Assembly (NCBI GenBank): GCA_000469685.2 | Contig: LS997565.1 | Span: forward strand, 9,368,505-9,432,504 | DNA length: 64,000 nt | Source of the DNA: Haemonchus contortus | Taxonomy: Eukaryota > Nematoda > Chromadorea > Rhabditida > Trichostrongylidae | Direction of reading: 5' to 3' | Shown here: piece by piece, positions 44,115 through 55,362 of the stretch | Numbering within the stretch: position 1 is the stretch's first letter | Layout of the letters: each line of letters starts with the position of its first letter | Position numbers and translations under genes: made by a program | Notes under the pieces: model-generated | Told to the model about the DNA's origin: nothing | Seen by the model: only the letters and a program-made list of their open reading frames with translations | The model's database searches: none

Positions 44115-45036
44115 CTATAATGATCCTGCTGTCGTCGTTTCAGCACCTCCTTTCGATTTTCCTACCAGCTCACTCAAAACAGGTATCTCCACATCTGTAT
44201 GCATGAGAACAACATAACCGGCTCCAATAGCTACCATAATTATAATCACAAGCATAAGCAAGCACGAGCAACTCTGAAATACATAGGGGTTCTGAAACTT
44301 GGAAAAGTTACTTTAAAATGTAATTTCGGGAGGATCCTCAGAGCCATCACGACTTATGATTTCCCCATGAACCTGCTTGGCGCTGCGCACTCAAAACAGA
44401 CACCTCGATTTAGTAGGCCCTCCTCCTGACCGCTATGTTTTCTGCCTTTTGTTAACCCTTCGTGCACTGGCACATGAGATTTGTGTCTAGTTGACCCGCG
44501 TAAAATCGATAGCCATTCCTATGCATGCGCGCTCAGCGAGCGGTTCAACTATACCCAAACAGCAACAAGACGATTAGGATAAGGATAATTGATAGGTGGC
44601 TAGTGTTCGAGCAACTTGGATAGACTCACACAACACGGTTGTGCTTCCTCTTCCATTGGCACTACAATGATCGGCTGTTCCATTGAACTACTAGTCGACG
44701 ATGCTCTTGAAGCAGCTTTCTTCTTAACTTTGGCACTAGTGTGCCTTTCTGAGCCTCGTTTCGGTGCAGATGGCTTCGGCTCCGTCCCCCTATCACAAAA
44801 GTGAGCCTATGTTCGTGAATCGGTATAGCCTCCGGAACAATAAAATCTTACCGACGCCGTTGTGGTGGTGGTGGAGGAGGAAGCAATGGAGGTGGTGGAG
44901 GCGGCGGAGGAGGTGGAGGTGGAGGCGGCGGTGGAAGAAGTGGAAATGCTCCTATTCCTCCTCCTCCTGGTGGTGGTGGAGGCGGCGGTGGCGGAGCATC
45001 ACCAACTGGTCCCAGCGGCTCGTATTGGTCACCCAT
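44115..45036 (-). CDS. Gene E: MGDQYE poly-proline single-pass membrane protein
   Basis: Exons: 45036-44852, 44789-44630, 44273-44115; phases 2 and 0; 167 residues. Exon 1: MGDQYEPLGPVGDA, two poly-proline blocks separated by a GGGG segment, ending in Arg. Exon 2: basic KVKKKAASRASSTSSS, then hydrophobic and acidic residues ending in two cysteines. Exon 3: SCSCLL, a hydrophobic helix (MLVIIIMVAIGAGYVVLM) and a short tail ending ETTTAGSL. The four cysteines at the membrane edge (CC then SCSC) make S-acylation plausible (inference). The position-4 change of Glu to Gln is the only substitution in the first six residues among the five genes. TTTTAG acceptor 3 nt before the ATG. Confidence 0.84.
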
Positions 45037-45284
45037 CTGCTAAAAGTCGATCATTGATGCTTCAATCCGAAACTTGGCCTAGTTGAGCTTACCCTAGCTC
45101 AGTGGTGACGAAACCTTGCTAAAGAAATGAGTTATCATACTTTATCCAATGGTATTTATACTACTTTGTTATATTCGGCTGCCAAGCGAATGATAGCTCT
45201 TGATAGCTACCTACCGTAACCGTATATCTACCGTAACCTTAAGCAAATGGTAACCTGCTGCAAAGGGCACATCAGAAATGCCAT

Positions 45285-45801
45285 TTAAAGGCACAATTCT
45301 CGATAATTTTGATGTATCCTTTGCAAATCGAAAAGCGGATGTCTTGACGTAGAGTAGTGCAGTAGGCCAAAGAAAGCAAGAAAATCCGCTTGTTTCGCGA
45401 AAATTAGGGCTCCCTAGAAATAAGGGGAATAGAGGTTGTACGAGATTATCATGACAGGAATGGCATGGAATGGGTATTCGGACGAGATTCCAGTAGTAGC
45501 AATGGCTCAAAGAACTGGCTACATCGAGCCAAAATTGTCTGAAACTGCCTTCCACTACCGCCATGAGTCATCACAAGCTGTTTGGATTTCCAAGTGAGAG
45601 TCCCTTGAGGTATTGCAGCCTCTACTACGCCGTCGAAACTCGTCTACTGTGGGTGTGGTATACAAACAACTCTCTGAACCCTTATATAGCTATCTATCTA
45701 AGCCACTAGGCCATTTACCGATCTGACAGCGCCTCCGATGGTATACTGGAACGCAATAGATTCATCCCAGAAACCATTTTTATCGTGAACTGTGCCCTCA
45801 A
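45285..45801. mobile_element. MITE of the GCACAGTTCACG family (copy 3)
   Basis: The left end TTAAAGGCACAATTCTCGAT and right end TTATCGTGAACTGTGCCCTCAA pair as inverted repeats bounding about 517 bp. The interior is similar to 40310-40760. It lies upstream of gene E. Confidence 0.65.
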
Positions 45802-46767
45802 GTTACTATCCAAGTAGATCTGCCTTAACGCTAAACATGAGCACTGTCGCAAGCGGCAATTGAATTAACCGGGTCTATTCAAAGAGCATTTTTTATATGC
45901 ATTATTCTTTAGGGTAATCCTAAGGGAGAAAGTTCGCGAGGTTGTTAAGAAACTTCTTGTCTCCTCAAGCTCTCTTTCTCATGTCAGGCATTATCACGAC
46001 ATATGTAAATTCATGCTCCTTTTACGGCCTTTTATTGAAAAGTATCAACTATATCATTAGAATGTAGCTGGTCATGTTCGCCGACCATAAACGCAGCTTC
46101 TTCCGAATCTCTTTTCTTCAAGGAGTCGTTGGTTTCCCAGCAACACCTCAGCTGCTTATATGTGAGGTCATAGCAGATGGTTCGTACGTCGCGACCACTG
46201 CTCCAACTGTGTCACTCTTCTACTCGCTCTTGAAAACACAGTAGATTTTTATTAAATCATAAAGAAGCGTTATGCGTACATGTAATGACAACATTATGTT
46301 ATCACAGACGATGTCCTCTATCATAACATTACCGTCCTAGTCGAGCTGTACAACAATGAGTGATAAAGGCACCGGGTTCACTAATAATACAACACATTTG
46401 TTCAATTTTTGATTACTGGAAACGATTACATTACCGTATGCATGGGTTTAAGTAATTTCGGCAGCACTCTCTTATCGTAACCACTAATCAATACTTTAAA
46501 TAGTAAAAGGCAAGGTAGTCATCGATGACAAACAGCACACTGACAAGACACGCCAAAAACATGAAGTGAGCATAAGATGGATGGAATACAATGGTCGACG
46601 ACAAATAGAAAAGAAAAATGATAGAAAATGTTATGAAAGAAGGAAAGAAAGGTGAGAATATGAACAAGATTCGATCGTATGATAGTGTTGGTCTCGACGA
46701 CAACCTATACAATAAATCAGCCAGATTCATTCACTGAGAACCATACTAGATGAGAATTCGACTAGCA
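45802..46767. other. Intergenic sequence upstream of gene E and downstream of the protease-like gene
   Basis: AT-rich. No coding or repeat signal that I could support. Confidence 0.35.
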
Positions 46768-49448
46768 TTATACTCTCTTTGGAGGCATCGCCCTCTTGTA
46801 TTTGATCATAAATCGCCACAGATCATTACGATGTGTACAAAGGCCCATAGAGACAATTATGGCCACCAATGCAGGCAGGGCAAGTGCAGGAATGATTTTA
46901 CGCCTAAAATACCATAATATAAAAAACAAACATTCTAATGAAACTTACTATTCGAGTAGGTAGACATTGATGAGGCCTCCTATGTGAATTACCTTTCCGC
47001 CACCTTCTCCCATGCATCATTTACATGCCCGTCTTCAATTTTGCTCTTTATGAAAATATGTTCAGCACCCTCCCTCTATTACCCGCATGCTTGACTACAG
47101 AAGAACCTCCTACCCACCCCCATCTCCTCACCAGTGCCACTTCGGTTACCAGAATTAGTTACCATCGTTTTTTCACTCGGCTCCACAACCAGTTCCAGAC
47201 TGCTGCAAATGTCCTTTTACACACATTAACAGTTGAAAAAGTTACCTGTACACAGCGATGATCACTGTCACCGTTAGCGCACCAAAAACAGCCGCATAAG
47301 TGGCGGTGAACAGGCCAGGATCGAACATGGAACTATATTTTTGAATTACATTCAAAAATATTCCTGAAAATCATCAATTTTATCACACGCAAATTCACAC
47401 GCAATTTATTCTCAGAAGTAATCGACATAAAGTTGTATGAAAACAAGATATCCGTAGTCAAATAAAACAAACCTGGTACAATGATGTCCAAGGCTGCGAG
47501 GCTCTGCTTATTACCGTGGTGATCTCTGGGAATTGTAATGAATAGTGGCGCACGGCTCTCACGAGTAATAACGGCTGGAATGATAACGACAAGTACGAGA
47601 AATACCAAAAAATCACGAAAAGACAAAATAATGCAAAAAACAAAAATTTGACTTCAATAGCTGCTCTGTACGACAAGGTGGATAGAATTATCGAACCGAT
47701 ACCAAGCCATACCCAACCTCAAAATTCAGTCCCTTTTGCTGGTGCACAAACACGGATAAGGGAACCTCCAAAACCAGCCCTATTCTTGTAAATGGTTAAC
47801 GTTATGGGTAACCTCCTTAATTTCTGGCTAATTCAAAAGCTTGTTGGTCATTTACACTACATTGAAATAGCACAGGCCATTACCTTTACTCGAAATTCAC
47901 TGAACTCACATATCAAATCAATAACGTAGAGCCAGAAAATGTCAAAGATAGCCATTCCAACAAGTAGAATAGAAGCTGCTTGATAACTGACGGCCTGGAA
48001 ATTGAAATTGATAGAGACTTACACCAGGAGCTCTGTGGTACGCAAGACTGATACGAAAAAAACTCTATGCCATAGAAAGTTCATCTACTAAACTTGTGAA
48101 AGGCTAATAACACCTTCTCAACATGTGAATCGGATCTAGTAAGGTGTTTGGTGTTTGAGTTACTGGGCTCCTGGAACTCGTAAGCGAGGCCTCTCTAAGC
48201 AAACCTTACAATTGGTAAATAAAGATAGGGTCTTAGAGAAGATACAATTGAGTTGATGTATATTTTTCACACCCCCTTAAGCTCCAACGAATTAGAACAC
48301 AGTCCTAGATTGCAAGATTGCAAAGGTTTCAACCTTTGCCAAGCCAACATGCTATATTACATTAAATGAATCGCGTAAAATACCTGAACTCGTGAGCAAA
48401 CAATGTAGATCGACGAAAAAGCCAGGATATCATTTGTGAACCAACCGCCATAGAACTCGTGGAACAATCCAAAAACGATGGAAAATGCCAATGCCGAGTA
48501 AACCATTGCTTCCTCATGATAGTAGAAATAGTATGCTTAAATGCACAGCCATTGAATCTCGAATAAACGTCACCTACCATCCAATAACCAAAAACCAAAT
48601 CTCGAACTTCACATTGAGGAAAAAAAATTACAGAACGATCTTTAATGTCTGAAATGTTACCAATTTCAGCGCTAACCCCTCTTATTGTGCTTACTTTTTG
48701 GAGCTTGGCAACAATACCAAAACGTCATTCCTCATCACTTTGGCGTTCCAATTAAAGAGAACGGCACCAAAAACAGATAATCGCCTTAACAATTGCTAAT
48801 CCCATGAATGTCTCAGTGCTTCCTTGATTACAACACCGGAAAAGTCACATGTCCATAACGATAAAAAACACCCCAAAAAGCCCACTCCACATTGAATGAG
48901 TCGATTGTTGAAATGATCAACTGTTGAATGAAGTTCTGAAAACTGTAAAAAGAACCAATTAAGCTCACCGAAGTGAACGCCGAACAATTCCAGTAGTACT
49001 ATATAGAAAGCAACTACACATGCCCATATCGGCAAATGAACAGAGAAGAATTCAGACCAGATGTCGGAGAAACTGCAACAACAACATGAGAATCAGAGCA
49101 GATCCACTAAACAAAAGTGACGGTAACATTTACTAACTTCAGCTTAAGTACTGGTAGACCAGGCCTATTCTTCGGTAGCAAGTTGAGAGCACTTAGTGAA
49201 TAAGTGAAGAAATTCGTCTAAAGGTATGTGTCCAATGCGTAAAAGAAGTTTAAACCAGATAAAGCCTACCTGTCCGATTTGCTGGTAGATCGCATTTCTC
49301 TCTCGTTCGCTATCGTCATCATCTGAATCATCAGCTCCAGCGTAAAGCCGACTTACACTTCCACCCCCGATGGAAACAGAAGACTTTCGGCTGAGACCAC
49401 GCAAATCATCAGGAAGCGTCATCGAACCAGAAGTACATGGCGCAGAAA
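46768..49448 (-). CDS. Signal-peptide-peptidase-like intramembrane aspartyl protease, divergent
   Basis: Exons by splice phase: 49448-49270 (ATG at 49422), 49217-49138, 49072-48837, 48730-48695, 48648-48578, 48512-48384, 47994-about 47874, 47574-about 47470, 47332-47246, 46903-46768; about 380 residues. The order of landmarks matches the SPP/SPPL family: multiple helices, WFTNDILAFS, then FDIFWLYVID where the family has a YD motif, a VxVPR-like IPRD, LAALDIIVPG where the family has GxGD, and IIPALALPAL for the PAL motif. Both catalytic aspartates are kept, but Tyr is Phe and the GxG is replaced by AAL. The N-terminus has an acidic Ser-rich segment (DDSDDDDSERER) instead of a signal peptide. 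Two donor sites (near 47874 and 47470) are uncertain. The acceptor at 49449, 26 nt before the ATG, may be for trans-splicing. Confidence 0.75.
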
Positions 49449-50173
49449 CTACATAAACACATGGAATTAATCGCAAAAAATATAACAATATGTAAACAGG
49501 GATTCGAAGAAGTATTAACAGAACAAACACCAAGTTCCAAGGATATGCAGTACCAAGTAAGTATAATGAGAGGTCCGTTTTCTTTTTGAAAGCTTTTTAC
49601 CTAATATTTTTCAGTACTCTACAGAAACAGCCCCGACATGGACCTACACATAGAAATACCTCTGATACATATGATAAAGCCCACTTCTTACATTACGCCT
49701 AAATTGTAAAGCGAATGAGAATAAGAAAGGATTCCCATGACGGGGAGGCAGATATCCTCGGACTGACACCCACTAGTGCACAAAGGAGTAATCACTTTTC
49801 ACTAGCATCACAAAAGTGCACATAAAATGCAAAAGTGTAGTAGGTGCAGAACTTGAAGGTAAGAGAACAACATAGAATAAATCAATTCTAGAATTCACCC
49901 GAGTCCAAGGAATAGAGCCGCTCCCTGGGATTCCTCTCTAAAAAAGTATTTTATTAAAAACGAGATTATTTCGGATTCAGCTTTATGACAACAATACCAC
50001 CACCGTGCCCACAACAATTTCAAGCTGTGTTCGGATGCAAAACCTTTGCAGAAGAGGAGAAAGCATTAGTACGACAAGTAGCATTGATTACAAATCTTAC
50101 TCGGCTGCCGCAAAGGCTACATACAAACACAGCTCTTGACACAGACCATTAACTAAAAAACAAAAAACTGTAA

Positions 50174-53100
50174 CTAACGTCCACTAAATTTCCTATAATA
50201 ATCCGACTCTGTGGAGCTTCGCGATCGGAGCATGGTTCTCGGTGCTGGTTGTGATTGTAAGCGCCATGCATTATCTAGAAAGTAACAACAACGAAATTAT
50301 GTGCCAGTCGAATAGCAACGATGTAGCACACACACAACACGTGGAACCGAACCAGGAACTGATAGCAATTAGTAAATTTCAGCAAAAATTCATGCGAAAA
50401 CATCTAATCACAAGCACCACAAAGTGAACAGAGCTTCATGAAGCAATAGCCACAACTACGTCACTCCCTGTACATATTCAGAAACGTATATACATAAAAT
50501 ATATATATAACGGTACTATATAGGCACCATAACTATATAGTACCCTTATATATATTTTATTTTATATTTTATACCAAAAAAAAACACTGCATTACCAAGG
50601 AGCTATTCAAAAACTTGAACCACGAAATTGTATGAGTGTAGAAAGAAAGCTGGCACTTCACACTCGCTCCATTATTTCTGTCAGGGAGGAAAGATTTTTT
50701 TGTTCTAAAACACGGCCCAACTACGCGTGCGAGCAGCGACCCTGCACGCAACGAAAATGTGCTTCACTTACACCAAAGTGTGTTTCGACTTCAATCTTCT
50801 GTCTCGATGAGGGCATCTTCATGCAATCGCAGTGAACAACTGTAGCGATTTAGTAGGATTCACCAACTAATTTGTCGATACCCTAATTAATACCCTTCCG
50901 TTACGAAAATTTTAGAAAAAACTTCCAACGGTCGGTGGCTAAAGGAAGTCAGAGACTTAAAAGACAATAAGGAAAGCCGCGTGTGCGGTAAGCAATTGCT
51001 TCTCATATAAAAGCAGTCCTAATAGTGGTTTGCATTTATTTCCGCTCATTAAGAGCCATAAGCACAGGCCAAGCATGCAAGGGATATGGACGTGCACATT
51101 AGTGTTCACAATGTTCAAGCACTGCTTCCGCATGAACATTTTTTGAAAAATAAAATCACCATTTCCAGGGAAGATGAGCTTCGGTTCCTCGACTTTGGTG
51201 CATGTAAATCGTGATCTCGATAGCATTACCGAAGGTGAACTCTCGCCTGATGATTCGCTAGTGCTTGCCTTTGGCGATAAACCTGCTGGCTTTCGATCTT
51301 GATCAGTATCACTTGCATCAGAAGGGCGACGACCATGCTGACTATGAATTGTATCCTGTTCTTGGATATCTGACAGCAGTCCTGAAAAAGAGGGGTCTAG
51401 GGACGACAATAATGCTTAAGAATAAAAAAAGAGCGAGAATAATTCAAAATGAAAAGCTCTTCAAAACTTCAACTAGTTAACCCAGTCCTTTTACAATGTT
51501 TAGAACCAATTACAATGAATCGAAGATTACAATACTGTTCTTAACTTACATTCTGCGAGAAAAGAGCAATAACGTACGATTCAAGCGTGCAGCTTGTTGT
51601 ATGTCTTCCACAAGTGATACTTTGCGACTCTCCATTCTCGACTCGTTTCTCGAAGACTTGCGAGAATTTGGCGATGAAGCTGCCTGAAACCCTACCGTTA
51701 CGTATTAGACAGGTACCACGACAGTGATCATTGAAACCTTCTAAAGAATCAAGGCTTAAATAGAAAAGAAAAACACTCTTACGTAAGCAGCTGAGAAATA
51801 CCCTCTTACTATAAAATGGAGCAAAAAAACTGCTTTTGCGCAATGATGAATTCAAAGTTCAAGGAAATGGCACATAGTTAAAGTTTCACCAATGAACCCA
51901 TACCGTGGTTATAGAAACGTAAATTGCAGGAATCGATGAATTAAAATGCAGTTTATTGTCAAATGATCGTAGCTTAGCGACGAGTTTCGACGATCAGCAA
52001 CAATTTTTGCAACAACTCAATAACTAAACACAAACAAACGAACTAAGCTGAAAGAACGTTCCCGAAAAAGTCAAAACACGAGCTTTGCGTTAATTTTATT
52101 CAAATCTTCACAATTCCTAGTTGTGCTTAAACTTCACTTATCAAGCCCTTTGATTTGATTTATTCGCCTCATGAGTAACTGAACAAAATACAATAATTAG
52201 GGGTCGAACGATAAGCGATAGTGAATCACCTCATACCGTTTCCAACTAACCTCGATTTCTTTTGCTTTGTCCATTATAGCCTTTCGTTCTAGCTCTATCA
52301 TAGTGCTTCTCTTCGTTCCCTTGTATATAAGCCATAGTAGACCCGACAATGCGAATGGTATAAGAATAGCTGGTATTGGTTCGATGAAAATTACAGTGGT
52401 CGTTTGTAACTACAAAAAAAAAACATTTTACGAGAGATAAAAAGAAAAAAAAGACGCAGCAGTTAGATTTACAAATATCAAACGTCGGCGTCACAGCTGC
52501 TGCAAAGTATGACGTACGCGTGCTGTAACTGATACGGCGTCTGTCAGCATTAGACGCTTGAGTTTTTTAAAGATTGTCTCGATACGTTGGTAGAGAAAGT
52601 CCTAGAAGGGAAGTGAAAGCGCTCCTCACTTTTCACCATGCAGCCCACCAAAGGAGGGCTTCAGGATAATCATAATCGATCGGACACTAGGCGGTGGTTG
52701 TGATAGCGATAGTTAATGAATAATTAAAATTAATAAATCGCTGGCGATACCCAGTGAAAACGCAGTATCGATCACTCTATGCGTAGTTTATGCCTCGCAG
52801 CAAAAGATTCTGCCGATTGCTGCTGCAATCGTTTGAAGCCATTGGTATTTGCACATCTTAGAAACTGAATGCTATCTAGAGAATTCATGCGATAATAAAC
52901 ACGTGACTGTAACAGGGTAATAATGACGAAACATGATCGTCACCACCATTAGCCTATAAAGTTCTGCGGGTGCACCTACATCTAAAAAACTCATTAATAC
53001 GGGACAAATTGAGATAGCAGTACGACTTGGATTTTACCGTATGAACCCGGTTCAACTTCGCCTAATGACTAGGGACATTAGGCTGGACGATGCATTAAAG

Positions 53101-53770
53101 TTGATAGTGGTATATCCTCAGAAAAACTTCAATTCAGGGGCTCATTCCACCTAATCAAACTATTTTGTTCAATGCAGAGGGATTCATCAAGGTGAAAAAA
53201 ATATCCCAACACCCTTCCACACACCAACGTTGCCTACTCCCGTATTCTCCTAATCCTACAAATCCATCACAGGGAACAGATGGTTTCTCAGGCTGGGCAA
53301 GGAATGCGTAGATTCGACGTTCAGGAATGTATGGAATTAGTCATCAAAACGAGCGAAGCTGTCAAAACAAACAGCACAGAGAGAAGTTGCATGTTTATCA
53401 AGGAAAAACGTGATCAAAAGGCATTAAAAACCGGTCTTTTGGGAAGAAGGAACGTCGCCAGAAGGCATATTATACCGCGAAAAGATCATAGTTAGTCCTC
53501 GCATTACAGGAGACGAGAAATAGCATCAATTCAGTAAAAAGGGAATTATAATATAAAAATCACCTCAAAAAAGTAGATAGTCGATGCACGATGACATGAT
53601 TGGAACAACACCAAACCGGATAGAAATATAATGCAGGTTGATGCGGCAATTCTATCGATATCTTCACGATTCATCTTACATCCGCAGCCACTGAAATTAA
53701 AAGCCGATCGACAGCACCAGCGAAGCATTATCATGATGAGTACATATATCGGTAGGGCAACAGAATACAT
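50174..53770 (-). CDS. Multi-helix membrane protein with a Ser/Arg-rich cytosolic tail (unrecognised)
   Basis: Exons with matching phases: 53770-53564, 52409-52251, 51683-51578, 51381-51160, 50274-50174; about 264 residues if translation starts at 53770. A later start at the in-frame Met near 53675 is possible, because TTTCAG at 53691 could be an acceptor. Visible: a possible first helix (VALPIYVLIMIML), CGCK, a second helix (IAASTCIIFLSGLVLF), a third (EPIPAILIPFALSGLLWLIY) followed by basic residues, a charged helix (MIELERKAIMDKAKEIE), then a tail rich in Ser, Arg and Asp containing SSPNSRKSSRNESR, and RSRSSTESDYY near the end. The tail has many candidate phosphorylation sites. I do not recognise the family. 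Confidence 0.75.
50493..50560. repeat. AT-rich perfect-stem hairpin
   Basis: ATATATATAACGGTACTATATA (left) and TATATAGTACCCTTATATATAT (right) pair over about 25 bp with one or two mismatches and a loop of about 11 nt. It lies in the last intron of the membrane protein gene. It could be an RNA structure or a small foldback element. Confidence 0.55.
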
Positions 53771-54212
53771 GAGAAAACAATCTCATTTTTAGTCAACAGC
53801 CGCATACTTTTCTGCTCACTCACTATTATTACCCGCTCACGTCAATGCGGGCGCCCTTGGTCACGCTGTAAACAGCACGTGACACCCCCTTGCTGTGTGT
53901 TCCGACATAGCAGTGCAGATTAATTGGAAAAAAGAAAATTGATTAGGGGGGATTGACTCCACTGGAGCATTTAGACACATACAGGGTTGGCATACAGACT
54001 TGAAAAACTTGTTCGTAAGCCATATTATCCTTCCAACGGAAAAGTATTAAACACAGCAAAATTGCACAAGTTGTGCTACAGCGCACCTGGCGCCCACCCA
54101 CGCGTACCACGTCATCTAAACCCATCATAGTCTTTTTACCAAGATGAAATCAAAACAGTGAAGAGTACCAAGCTCTTTCAGTGACAGCAACAGGGGTGAA
54201 TCACCTCTACTC

Positions 54213-54530
54213 CTATAAAACAAGGTCTTGTTTTGAACAAATTTCAAGGCCCGCTGAGATCTTCAACTCCCCCATTTGAAATTTGATATCTTCGAAAATG
54301 AGTTCTTGCTCCTTAAAAAATCGGGTTACTCCGAGGGCAATCTCAAGCATTTCGAATGCATTGGCTTTTAATGCCGATGTTCGAGCATGATCGATCAGTT
54401 GCGTCAGGAGTAATGAATAACTTCCACGTAAGTATCTAATCTCAAACGATTCTGATGTCAGAGAATCAAGTCGGCAGCTAAGAATCCTTCTTGCACAAGC
54501 GATTTCCGATTTGACCCTAGCGTACGGCAA
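54213..54530 (-). CDS. Hypothetical single-exon protein, 105 codons
   Basis: An open frame with protein-like composition: charged and amphipathic, e.g. SEIACARRILSCRLDSLTSE and FFKEQELIFEDIKFQMGELK. No splice neighbours were found and no family was recognised. Length alone is weak evidence in this AT-rich genome, so it could be a retroelement remnant or chance. Confidence 0.3.
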   Translation of the reverse strand: MPYARVKSEIACARRILSCRLDSLTSESFEIRYLRGSYSLLLTQLIDHARTSALKANAFEMLEIALGVTRFFKEQELIFEDIKFQMGELKISAGLEICSKQDLVL

Positions 54531-55362
54531 CAGCGCTCGTCACTGTCACACCTTAGGTCTTTCTTATAGGCTGCATCAAGAGACGATGATCGACAATCTG
54601 AGACCGGTAATGGGATTACTTAACCGGTGGCGATCGATAATGAGAATATGGCTGCATCCAGACGACTGACTCTGAATGCAGTCTTGGGATGAAAAAAAAA
54701 ACAATTCCATTTTGGATTAATGTGAGCGATGCTCCATTAACTATACAAGCCTAAAACACAGAAGCCCTTAACCACACCAATAAAAGCTCGGAGTGCGTTC
54801 CAGCTCACCAATCCGGTCCTATAAATGCCTTCGTAATAAAGTGTTCGTTTACTGCCACGACAGGAATTACTAGATTTCATCACGAACGTTCCTGTGCTCT
54901 TTGACGCTTCTTGCCGCTTTATAAAGAACCGCACAAACGAAAACATATTTCCCATCATTAGCAAAAAACAGAAAACCTCCAAACGTCAAAATAGATGCGA
55001 AAACGCAGCTCATTCACGAGGAGAACATATTGAACGTCAAAAAACGATAACAACGAAAACCGAAGGAACTGATACACAATTTAATTGATAGATGTATGTT
55101 CAGGGCAATACACCTCTGATGCCCCACATTTTACATGACAAAGGCGGCTGACAAAGAAAGTTTATTGACTATATGAATGCAGAAAACTACCCACGCATCT
55201 CACTTTTAGGAACCAACTTCATGCAACGTAACAACAAATAAACAGTAGAGATTGATAGATATCAGTAACAATTACTCCAGTCAAAACCAGAAATTCTTCC
55301 GCAAATGTGTATCACTCAAAGCAAAAGACAATGATTGAACATATGTGGATGAGATGCTTGTT
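54531..55362. other. Gap without a supported feature
   Basis: Only short frames and no repeats recognised. Confidence 0.3.

Noticed and set aside
44764..45086. Trp/Arg-rich and Val/Glu-rich plus-strand frames over gene E exon 1
   Set aside because: Antisense or off-frame readings of the poly-proline tract.
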